Of a stretch of 64,000 nt of DNA, positions 15,916-22,728 are shown one piece after another. The notes under the pieces are model-generated. The model was not told the DNA's origin. It searched no databases and was given only the letters and a program-made list of their open reading frames with translations. Location: positions 1 to 64,000 of the forward strand of contig JAKSIC010000003.1 in NCBI GenBank assembly GCA_024399015.1. Direction: 5' to 3'. This DNA comes from Fibrobacter sp. GTDB taxonomy: Bacteria > Fibrobacterota > Fibrobacteria > Fibrobacterales > Fibrobacteraceae. Position 1 is the stretch's first letter. Each line of letters begins with the position of its first letter. The position numbers and the translations under genes are program-made.

Positions 15916-17322
15916 CTATTCTTCCTTGGCAAGGGGGGTATTGAAAATATTTTGACTTGGGGGCTCATAAGTCATGCCCTGGAGCTGCTGAATAGCATTT
16001 TCAGGCAAGGAAACCTTGGTCAAAGTCACGTAAACCCACCTTGGGGCGTCGGAATTGAGCATTTTGGACATCACCTTGGGGTCGCCAGAATAAAGCACAA
16101 TTTCCTGAGCACCAGCAGGCAAGTCCCTCAAAACCAATGTTTCGCAGGTCACATCGCGAACAAAATGGGAAGTACCCTTAATGCCAACGACAACGCTGTT
16201 CACCATGCAATTGTCAGTTCTAGCAGAGTCCCCGGAAGCAATCACGGACACGCGGCTAACCAAGCCAGCGGCCTTAGCCAAGGTGTCGTTACCCAAGTTC
16301 AAGGTATCCTTCAGTTCTTCAACTTCGCTCTTTTGAACATAACGGGAAACACCAGTCATGGCCACCACGTCATCCTGCACCTTACGGTATTCTACACGGA
16401 AGGAATCTTCCGGCACTTCCTTAGGCACATTGAGCCACCAACGGCCAAGGCTATCAGTCTTTGTCATAGCGCTGAACTTCAAGGAATCCCCATCAACGAA
16501 GTCGAATCCAAACAGATCCGTAATCAAGGAGACTTCCACTCCATCGCAAGGCTTGCCATTCTTGCAAACCACTGTTCCAGACAAACGAGCAACATCCTTT
16601 GCTGCAGCTTCGGATTCCTTAATCAAGGAATCAATTTCAGTAGTGGTGCTCCAAATGAAGGGACCAACATCCAAGGTATCACCGCCCTTAATAGAACCAT
16701 CCATGTTCCAACGGCGGTAAATCAAGGAATCGGCCACACCAGAATTCTGCAACTTAGCGACAATCTGCGGGTCACCCGGGAAGAATTCCATCCACCAATC
16801 ACCTTCCGGAATCAGCACAGAGAAGGAGTCCCCAGCAAATACGCTTTCATGGAACGGAGTTCCTGCCACGTAGACCACAAAGTGAGAGCCCACCTGGACT
16901 GCAGGTTCGGCCACGTCTTCATAAGTCAAAGAACTCTTGAACACAGCGGCCTTGGCCAGCTTGATGTTATCCAAGTCCTTGGATTTGGAAGTAGTACGAG
17001 GCAGATAGAAAATTTCAGCAACAGATGCGTCAATGACTGCAAGCTGGAAAGTATCAGCCAAAACAGAATCAAAGGAGTACTTACCCTTAGAGTCAGTCAT
17101 TACTTCAAGCTGTTCCGGCATACCCACACCGTCGGCAATCTTCATGCGAGCCATACGGACAATAGCATTGGAAGCAACACTACCATCTTCGTGGAAAACA
17201 GCGCCAGCAATAGTATTACCAGTGTCAGTCACGGTACCGGCAACTTTATCGGTACAACCCACCAGACAGAATGCCATGGCCAAAACCATCAGCAGGGATG
17301 ATTTCAAAACAATCTTACTCAT
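15916..17322 (-). CDS. Lipoprotein with carboxypeptidase-regulatory-like domains
   Basis: 468 residues. The signal peptide ends with lipobox LVGC (Cys 23). Two carboxypeptidase-regulatory-like beta domains are visible: one from VAGTVTDTGNTIAGAVFHEDG (about 28-100, with a SKGKYSFDSV turn) and one from LSGTVVCKNGKPCDGVEV (about 245-310, with SLGRWWLNVP). The segments FFPGDPQIVAKLQNS and YSGDPKVMSKMLNS show that the protein contains an internal duplication. The start overlaps the stop of the TIGR02147 regulator gene as ATGA, so they are translationally coupled. Such regulator-lipoprotein pairs recur in Fibrobacter as far as I recall. Function unknown. Confidence 0.75.
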   Translation of the reverse strand: MSKIVLKSSLLMVLAMAFCLVGCTDKVAGTVTDTGNTIAGAVFHEDGSVASNAIVRMARMKIADGVGMPEQLEVMTDSKGKYSFDSVLADTFQLAVIDASVAEIFYLPRTTSKSKDLDNIKLAKAAVFKSSLTYEDVAEPAVQVGSHFVVYVAGTPFHESVFAGDSFSVLIPEGDWWMEFFPGDPQIVAKLQNSGVADSLIYRRWNMDGSIKGGDTLDVGPFIWSTTTEIDSLIKESEAAAKDVARLSGTVVCKNGKPCDGVEVSLITDLFGFDFVDGDSLKFSAMTKTDSLGRWWLNVPKEVPEDSFRVEYRKVQDDVVAMTGVSRYVQKSEVEELKDTLNLGNDTLAKAAGLVSRVSVIASGDSARTDNCMVNSVVVGIKGTSHFVRDVTCETLVLRDLPAGAQEIVLYSGDPKVMSKMLNSDAPRWVYVTLTKVSLPENAIQQLQGMTYEPPSQNIFNTPLAKEE

Positions 17323-18179
17323 TTTTCATCCTCTTCTGTTTCAGGTGGAAGTTCCATTTTTTCCTTGCTCAGCGGGAAGAACTGGATGTTCATCTGGCAA
17401 ACCATTGCTTCGCCCTCATCGGAACGAATAATATCCACCACTTCCTTGCGGAACAAGTCAATCTTACTGATAATACGTTCCAAGCCTTCGGCAGAAACGC
17501 TCATCGTCATACAAGATACATTTCTACGTTCCGTACTGTAGTGATCCAGGGCGTTTTTACCCAAATCAATCATCTGTTTCTGGAATTCGTGAACAAACAG
17601 CGGAGCAATTTCGCTACCACTGAAAATAGCCTTATTCACAGAGCGGAAATAGCCATCTTCAGCAATTTCAATAAGGCCCAAGGTCTTAAGCAGCTGGATG
17701 GCCTGCTTTGCCTGAGGCAAGGAAATCTTCGGGTTCAAGAACAAAGCCAGTTCCTGAATATTCTTTTCATTAATATTCAGAACAGACAAAGCTTCTCGTG
17801 CAGCAACATAATACCACTTGCTATAGTATTCCTGCTGGCTCTTGGTCAGGGACTTGATTGCGCTAGGCAACAGGGCGGACATCTGGTCGAAGATAGCCTG
17901 CTTGGAAGCTGCCGTTGTAGCGTGGGTAAAGTCCACCATCAAGGTAAAGTAACGGCCTTCCTTCTCATTCAGGCCAAGAGCTGCAATAAACTTCGGCAGC
18001 ATCTGCGGAGTGAGGGACTTACGGCCTCGGATCAGGTCCAAATAGAATCCAGACGAGGAATACCCCGCCTTTTTGGCGAAAGACCTGTACGAAAAATACC
18101 TTTGGACGGACTTACGGTAGTCGTAGTAGTCCTGAAGATACTTTCGATAGTTATAATATGCGTATACGTTCATCGGCAT
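17319..18179 (-). CDS. TIGR02147-family putative transcriptional regulator
   Basis: 286 residues, cytoplasmic. It begins with the family signature YRKYLQDYYDYRK, and the next segment YRSFAKKAGYSSSGFYLDLIRGRKS (positions about 35-60; key residues F-A-K-K-A-G and L-I-G-R-K-S) resembles a helix-turn-helix. The remainder is helical, as in TIGR02147/DUF4423 proteins, a paralogous family expanded in Fibrobacter. ATG at 18179 is preferred over an upstream TTG; another ATG lies two codons inside. It overlaps the lipoprotein gene by 4 bp and presumably controls or senses for it. Five GAACAC boxes in the upstream DNA are candidate operators. Confidence 0.8.
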   Translation of the reverse strand: MPMNVYAYYNYRKYLQDYYDYRKSVQRYFSYRSFAKKAGYSSSGFYLDLIRGRKSLTPQMLPKFIAALGLNEKEGRYFTLMVDFTHATTAASKQAIFDQMSALLPSAIKSLTKSQQEYYSKWYYVAAREALSVLNINEKNIQELALFLNPKISLPQAKQAIQLLKTLGLIEIAEDGYFRSVNKAIFSGSEIAPLFVHEFQKQMIDLGKNALDHYSTERRNVSCMTMSVSAEGLERIISKIDLFRKEVVDIIRSDEGEAMVCQMNIQFFPLSKEKMELPPETEEDEK

Positions 18180-18207
18180 AAAAGATAATTTTTTTGCCAA
18201 TTTTTGG

Positions 18208-18363
18208 GAACACCTTATTTTGTAAAAACACGTAATTTCAGGTCATAATTCATTCCGATCCGCACTATTGCTGAATTAAGGAACACTTAGAGAACACTTT
18301 CGTGAACACCAGTCATTTTTTCTATACCCACCTAAAAAAAATTAGCCTATATTTAGGGAACAC
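18208..18363. promoter_or_regulatory. Array of GAACAC boxes upstream of the TIGR02147 regulator
   Basis: GAACAC occurs at 18208-18213, 18281-18286, 18292-18297, 18304-18309 and 18358-18363, all on the plus strand. An AAACAC variant lies near 18225. The three central copies are spaced 11 and 12 bp, about one helical turn. One chance copy would be expected in roughly 4 kb, so five in 160 bp is strongly non-random. The array lies between the regulator start (18179) and the divergent hydrolase gene (18479). Confidence 0.6.
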
Positions 18364-18378
18364 CCAATCCCATCCCTC

Positions 18379-18416
18379 GGACTTTCGCTTCACTCCAAGC
18401 GAAAGTCCTTTTTTTT
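18379..18416 (+). terminator. Strong terminator-like hairpin upstream of the hydrolase-like gene
   Basis: A perfect 12-bp stem (18379-18390 with 18397-18408, GGACTTTCGCTT) with a CACTCC loop is followed by eight T on the plus strand. No recognised gene ends here. A TATATT box at 18348-18353 could start a transcript at about 18360, making this either an attenuator in the leader of the gene at 18479 or the end of a roughly 55-nt RNA. The T tail merges with TATAAT, itself a possible -10 box for the downstream gene. Confidence 0.75.
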
Positions 18417-18478
18417 ATAATAAAAAAGGAACATTTTTCCACCCATTCAAGCATTCTGCTTTTACTAAATTTCACCCC

Positions 18479-19303
18479 ATGGACCAAAAGAAATCCCAAT
18501 TCGCCCCGAAAATCAAGGAATTTTGTCTGAGAGCCCTGCGCTTGGTAGGTGTTTTCGTCCTTATTTACGTCTGCATGGTGTTTTATCTGGCCCTCACAGA
18601 GCGTCAAAAGGCTTTTCCTAGGGCAATTACCCATAAAGAAGCCAACGAAGCTATTCAGGGAAAGGCCAAAAAGCTCACCTGCACCCTGGAAGACGGCATC
18701 ATTCTTGGCGGATGGAGCATCGGCAAAGAGAACGCCCCCGTTCTATTGTATTACCCCGACGCAGAGGAAGACGCAGCACAGTTTTTAGCCGAAATTGAGG
18801 AAATTCCCGGAATCCAACTTGTATCATTCAATTACAGAGGAAGTGGAGAAAACAAGGGAAAACCTTCGGAAGAAAACTTCGAGAACGACGGCAAACAAAT
18901 TTTTGAATGCGCAGCCCAAGTGAACGGAGCCACCCCCTCCTACGTCATGGGACACGGCACAGGATCCATCCTCGCCGCACAGCAAGTGTCCAACAAGAAA
19001 TACGCACAAACTATTCAATTAATCTTTAGCGATCCCATCTTCAGCATCGCCGATGCTGTATCACAAAAATATCGCAAACTGTATCCTAAGTTCCTTGTCA
19101 GAACAGATGTCAGCGTACAACAAAATGTTTTAGATAACGTCAAAAAAACGCCAATCGTTATACTTGACCGTAAGCAATTTGAACATAGAACACTTAACAA
19201 TATTCGTATCATAAAAAATAAGACTATTGTCAATCGCAATGGCGAGACTTTAAGTTCCACCCTTCAAAAATCCTTAGAATTTAGCGCCATTAAGGAAGAT
19301 TAA
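18479..19303 (+). CDS. Membrane-anchored alpha/beta-hydrolase-like protein without nucleophile serine
   Basis: 274 residues. A hydrophobic helix (about 19-39) anchors the N-terminus. The remainder follows the alpha/beta-hydrolase fold: strand plus oxyanion region FNYRGSGENKG (117-127) and nucleophile elbow VMGHGTGS (156-163). The elbow normally reads GxSxG; here position 160 is Gly (codon GGC, one base from AGC Ser), so ordinary esterase chemistry is not expected. The ATG at 18479 is chosen because the frame upstream crosses the terminator hairpin. It probably stands alone, divergent from the TIGR02147 regulator. Confidence 0.7.
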   Translation: MDQKKSQFAPKIKEFCLRALRLVGVFVLIYVCMVFYLALTERQKAFPRAITHKEANEAIQGKAKKLTCTLEDGIILGGWSIGKENAPVLLYYPDAEEDAAQFLAEIEEIPGIQLVSFNYRGSGENKGKPSEENFENDGKQIFECAAQVNGATPSYVMGHGTGSILAAQQVSNKKYAQTIQLIFSDPIFSIADAVSQKYRKLYPKFLVRTDVSVQQNVLDNVKKTPIVILDRKQFEHRTLNNIRIIKNKTIVNRNGETLSSTLQKSLEFSAIKED

Positions 19304-19383
19304 GTAAATACAAACTAAAAAGTTTTGTATACAGACAATTTGTTACAAAAAGTTGTTTTTTCAAAAACTATTGTTCTTTTTTT

Positions 19384-19417
19384 CTTATAATAGTTGCCTA
19401 AGGACAACTTTTTTTAT
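19384..19417 (+). promoter_or_regulatory. TATAAT box followed by a hairpin with T tract
   Basis: The interval 19304-19467 has no gene. It holds a consensus -10 TATAAT (19386-19391) directly followed by AGTTG-CCTAAGGA-CAACT (19392-19409) and a run of seven or more T. The hairpin may terminate transcription from the hydrolase-like gene, or act in the leader of the gene at 19468. Both readings are open. Confidence 0.4.
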
Positions 19418-19467
19418 TAATTTGCATAAAAATTTTAGCACAAACACATTAGTGAGGATGTAACAAT

Positions 19468-20214
19468 ATGGAAAGTGTTCTTGTCAAAATGGATATTCGC
19501 GGTTTTCTCCGTTTCCCTGCAGAAGCAATCAAGTCCATGAAGTTGGATAAGATGGCCAAGCCGGAAACCGACAAAAAGGGCAACACAGTCGACGCAGGTC
19601 CTTATGCGGATATCGAAGTTGACCCCGTCGGCAAGCGCATCGCAATCACCCCGACCAAGGATGCCAAGGCAACTTCTTTCCGTTTCATCCTGGGTGTGAA
19701 CGGCTCCAAGTCCAAGTTCCTTTACTTCAAGGGCGCCTTGAATGCCATCGGAGAATCTATTGCTACCGGCGCATACACTCTTGAAAAAGACGGCAATAGA
19801 TACGTCTTCACCAGCAAGAACGCACCCAAGAAGAAGGGCGAATGGCAGTTGATCGCCTGCCGTAACGCAGTTGCCAACAAGACTATGCTCTCCATCGACT
19901 CTCGTGGAACCATTATTTTCGACAAAAATTCCAAAAACGCCGTGAATACCGTCGTAAATAATACTATGATTGCAGAGTACGACGCTGCAAAGAAGAATTT
20001 CAAGCTGACTTTCAGCAAGAAGGGCTTCATCAACGTCCGCACTATCGCTAGCCATGCTAACGCATCCTTCATGGGTACTCTTTCTTCCCAAGGCATCGCC
20101 CTCCCCAAGAAGAGCTTCCGTACCGAATGCAAGATTGACGGCAAGGTGCTCACCTTTAACATCGCTGCTTTGGTTGCCGAACAGAAGGCCGCAGCTAAGG
20201 CTAGCAAGAAGTAG
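19468..20214 (+). CDS. Unknown cytoplasmic protein
   Basis: 248 residues, no signal peptide or membrane segment, strongly basic C-terminus (AEQKAAAKASKK). A GAGGA lies 8-9 nt before the ATG. The first segment (VKMDIRGFLRFPAEAIKSMKL then ADIEVDPVGKRIAITP; key residues D-R-G and P near 9-17) and a second (MLSIDSRGTIIF, about 140) look like the beta-hairpin/Gly-x-hydrophobic pattern of AbrB- or MraZ-like swapped barrels, which hints at DNA binding. This is a weak resemblance. Lysine codons are mainly AAG and codon use suits high expression. Followed 24 bp later by a small membrane protein gene. Confidence 0.6.
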   Translation: MESVLVKMDIRGFLRFPAEAIKSMKLDKMAKPETDKKGNTVDAGPYADIEVDPVGKRIAITPTKDAKATSFRFILGVNGSKSKFLYFKGALNAIGESIATGAYTLEKDGNRYVFTSKNAPKKKGEWQLIACRNAVANKTMLSIDSRGTIIFDKNSKNAVNTVVNNTMIAEYDAAKKNFKLTFSKKGFINVRTIASHANASFMGTLSSQGIALPKKSFRTECKIDGKVLTFNIAALVAEQKAAAKASKK

Positions 20215-20238
20215 TCAAACGTAGCCACGAGGTTCAAT

Positions 20239-20676
20239 ATGATTGACGTCCTTAAAGTCTTCTACCAGACCCATTACAACTTTGCTGCACTCAGCATTTT
20301 GTTGTTGCTTCTGTTCATCTTTCTTTTGACCAAGAAGAATTTCCGTGTAGGCATCATTATCTTCGCAGCATTGATCGCCCTCAACGTGTTCATCTTCAAA
20401 AAAACCGATGGCAAGGCTTGGACCATTTATATTGAACAGCCGGCAGTGACCGATTCTTACGGCTACACCTCAAATCCGGAACCCATCACCATGACCTTCT
20501 CCGCTAAGAAGAACTGGACCATCAAGGATGAGCAGGGAAATGTTCACCACTGGTGCTGGGTTGACGCTGCTTGGGATAGCTTCGCAAGTATGGACCTTGT
20601 GGCAAAGATTTGGGGCGAAAACTCCGCCAAGAAGATGACGAAGTCCACCGAATCCAGAGTCAACGACGCCGAATAA
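20239..20676 (+). CDS. Small membrane protein of unknown function
   Basis: 145 residues with two transmembrane helices (about 14-31 and 36-53) and a soluble C-terminal domain with several Trp (NWTIKDEQGNVHHWCWVDAAW). GAGG lies 9 nt before the ATG. It is probably in an operon with the preceding unknown gene and converges on lpxH, whose stop is 2 bp away. No family recognised. Confidence 0.6.
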   Translation: MIDVLKVFYQTHYNFAALSILLLLLFIFLLTKKNFRVGIIIFAALIALNVFIFKKTDGKAWTIYIEQPAVTDSYGYTSNPEPITMTFSAKKNWTIKDEQGNVHHWCWVDAAWDSFASMDLVAKIWGENSAKKMTKSTESRVNDAE

Positions 20677-20677
20677 T

Positions 20678-21400
20678 TTAAGCGTCCTGAAAATTTAAAA
20701 CGGAAATTTCACCTGCTTCCATCTGGAGGTAGGTGAGTTTTTTTATCCAGTCACCAGGGGACGCCACCAAACCGCTTTCCACGTTCCACTTACCAAAAAC
20801 ATGGTGATGGCCAAGGATGCACACGTCGCAGCCTTTCTTTTGCATGGTTCGATTTGCCCAGTCAAGATATTCTTCCATCTTGATAACGCGGGATTCCCCG
20901 TACTTACGGCTATTGCGGCCAACGAATCTAGCTAGAGACATACCCCAATCAGGGTGCAATTGCTTAAAGAGCCAACGATTTAACGGCAGGTCAAGAATTC
21001 TTCGAAATAGGCGATATCCAAAGTCAGATTTGGCGACACCATCGCCATGTCGGCAAAGGACCTTCTTTCCCTGAATATCAAGAACAACATCCTTATGTAC
21101 CTGCACTCCCAAAGTCTTTGGGAAAAAGTCGCCATAGGCAAAGTCATGATTGCCCTGAAGCAAATGCACTTCGGCACCAGACTCCACCAAGTCAGATATT
21201 GCAGCAAAAAGCTTAAAATGGTCGCGACTCACGTAGTACGAATACTCGTACCAGAATTCAAACAAATCGCCTACAATCACCACGTGGGAAGCCTTTCCCG
21301 TAATGGACCGGAGGAACTCAACAAGTCGAGTTTCTCGATTAGGAACACAACCTGGCGGGTCTATACCAAGATGGGCGTCACTGATGAAATAAGCGTTCAT
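20678..21400 (-). CDS. lpxH: LpxH-type UDP-2,3-diacylglucosamine diphosphatase
   Basis: Calcineurin-like metallophosphoesterase that cleaves UDP-2,3-diacylglucosamine to lipid X in lipid A synthesis, peripheral to the inner membrane. The 240 residues show all metal motifs: SDAHLG (7-12), GDLFEFW (about 44-50), LLQGNHD (about 79-85), HGDG (about 113) and GHHHVFG (about 197). The length matches LpxH. Some LpxH-like proteins have other lipid substrates, so the exact substrate is inferred. No Shine-Dalgarno; TAAATT lies 6 nt before the ATG, 8 bp from the mirror -10 box of the divergent lipoprotein gene. Confidence 0.88.
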   Translation of the reverse strand: MNAYFISDAHLGIDPPGCVPNRETRLVEFLRSITGKASHVVIVGDLFEFWYEYSYYVSRDHFKLFAAISDLVESGAEVHLLQGNHDFAYGDFFPKTLGVQVHKDVVLDIQGKKVLCRHGDGVAKSDFGYRLFRRILDLPLNRWLFKQLHPDWGMSLARFVGRNSRKYGESRVIKMEEYLDWANRTMQKKGCDVCILGHHHVFGKWNVESGLVASPGDWIKKLTYLQMEAGEISVLNFQDA

Positions 21401-21432
21401 GCAATTAATTTAGATAATACTATCTTTAAAGC
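21401..21432. promoter_or_regulatory. Compact divergent leaderless promoters of lpxH and the lipoprotein-rsmI-lnt operon
   Basis: Only 32 bp separate the two start codons. TAAATT (21407-21412, minus) lies 6 nt before the lpxH ATG and TATCTT (21421-21426, plus) lies 6 nt before the opposite ATG. The two boxes are 8 bp apart, so the promoters must overlap into each other's genes and cannot easily be used at the same instant. Confidence 0.5.
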
Positions 21433-22011
21433 ATGAAACTTGCGCCTTTTTTTACAAGGATTTTGCCTTTAGGACTGATTTTTCTAATGGCTGGATGTTC
21501 CGTAAATCTGACTCGTGGCAATCTCGAGGGCGTTCCCTTGACCACAGAAAAATACAGCTTCTTCGGAAACATCCCCATGGTTCTTGGCGGAGACACTTTG
21601 CAGCTTAGCCAGAATTTGCTGAGAGCTTACACCGCAGCCGCAAAGCCAGAGAACTATTCTCGCGAACATTGTCGTGGAACAGCAACTATCAATGCAAACG
21701 TCAAGCAGAACTCCAACGGATCAGCTCTTGCGCTCGGGGCAGCAATCATACCTCTGTGGCCATTGATGCCAATTAACGAAACCTGGACATACCAGCTGAC
21801 CGCACGAGTTTACTGTGACGGAACATTGGTTAAACACATCGAATTCACTGAAGAAGACCAAGTCCGAGCCCTTCTTTACGGCAAGTTCCGAAGCGACCTT
21901 CTTAACAAGGCTTCTGAAGAAATGCACCGCAAACTGGTACAGAGACTTTCCTACGAACTGGGTATGGACCGACCTGTAGACCAGAATTCCGCCAGCGATT
22001 TTAAAATCTGA
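21433..22011 (+). CDS. Lipoprotein of unknown function
   Basis: 192 residues. The signal peptide ends with lipobox MAGC (Cys 22). The mature part has a short hydrophobic stretch SALALGAAIIPLWPLMP (about 96-112), which could insert in a membrane, and a helical C-terminal region (SDLLNKASEEMHRKLVQRL). It is the first gene of an operon with rsmI (19-bp gap) and lnt (11-bp gap); as a lipoprotein it is itself a substrate for Lnt. No family recognised. Confidence 0.65.
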   Translation: MKLAPFFTRILPLGLIFLMAGCSVNLTRGNLEGVPLTTEKYSFFGNIPMVLGGDTLQLSQNLLRAYTAAAKPENYSREHCRGTATINANVKQNSNGSALALGAAIIPLWPLMPINETWTYQLTARVYCDGTLVKHIEFTEEDQVRALLYGKFRSDLLNKASEEMHRKLVQRLSYELGMDRPVDQNSASDFKI

Positions 22012-22030
22012 ATTTTATAGTTTTAGAAAT

Positions 22031-22717
22031 ATGTCTCATACATTATACATCGTAGCTACACCTATCGGAAACATGGAAGATATCACTTACCGTGCAGTCC
22101 GAATCCTCAAAGAAGTCCCGCTGGTTCTCGCCGAAGACACACGCCACTCTCGCGTACTCTTCGACGCATACAACATCGGAACCCCGATGGAAGCTTACCA
22201 CGACTTCAACAAGGAGAAGGTTACCCCGAAGTATGTTGAATTTTTAAAAAACGAAGGCGACATTGCCTTGATTAGCGATGCAGGTACACCTGGCGTCGCA
22301 GACCCTGCATTCAATCTCGTTAGAGAATGTGTTCGTGAAGGCATCGACGTACGCGCCGTCCCCGGCCCCTGCGCCATGATTACCGCCCTCGTTAGCAGCG
22401 GCATGCCCACCGACCATTTTACCTTCCAGTATTTCTCCCCCAAGAAAAGTGCACAGCGCATTCATCTGCTGGAAAAGCTCAAGGACGAGGAAGCCACCCA
22501 GATTTTCTACGCAAGCCCGCACAACATCGACAAGTTTGTCGAAGAAATCAAGCAAGTATTCGGGGACATCAAAATCGCCTTAATGCGTGAACTGACCAAG
22601 AAATTTGAAGAGCACCTCATCGGCACCCCTACAGAAATTTCCGCACACTTCAAGTCTCATCCGCCTAAGGGTGAATTCGTATTGATTTTCAATCCCCAGG
22701 ACAAGAGCGGTCTTTAA
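22031..22717 (+). CDS. rsmI: 16S rRNA 2'-O-ribose C1402 methyltransferase RsmI
   Basis: SAM-dependent tetrapyrrole-methylase-fold enzyme that methylates the 2'-OH of C1402 in the decoding centre of 16S rRNA. The 228 residues carry the family motifs VATPIGNMEDITYRA (near 8-22), LAEDTRHSR, LISDAGTPGVADP and VPGPCAMITALVSSG. The C-terminal accessory region found in E. coli RsmI (286 residues) is missing; short forms are usual in several phyla. Second gene of its operon. Confidence 0.95.
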   Translation: MSHTLYIVATPIGNMEDITYRAVRILKEVPLVLAEDTRHSRVLFDAYNIGTPMEAYHDFNKEKVTPKYVEFLKNEGDIALISDAGTPGVADPAFNLVRECVREGIDVRAVPGPCAMITALVSSGMPTDHFTFQYFSPKKSAQRIHLLEKLKDEEATQIFYASPHNIDKFVEEIKQVFGDIKIALMRELTKKFEEHLIGTPTEISAHFKSHPPKGEFVLIFNPQDKSGL

Positions 22718-22728
22718 CAGGATTTAGC

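Noticed and set aside
15868-17301. Long plus-strand frame opposite the lipoprotein gene and crossing tRNA-Gln.
   Set aside because: It is antisense to a signal-peptide lipoprotein and reads into a tRNA; composition is His/Asn/Gln-rich as expected of antisense frames in this genome.
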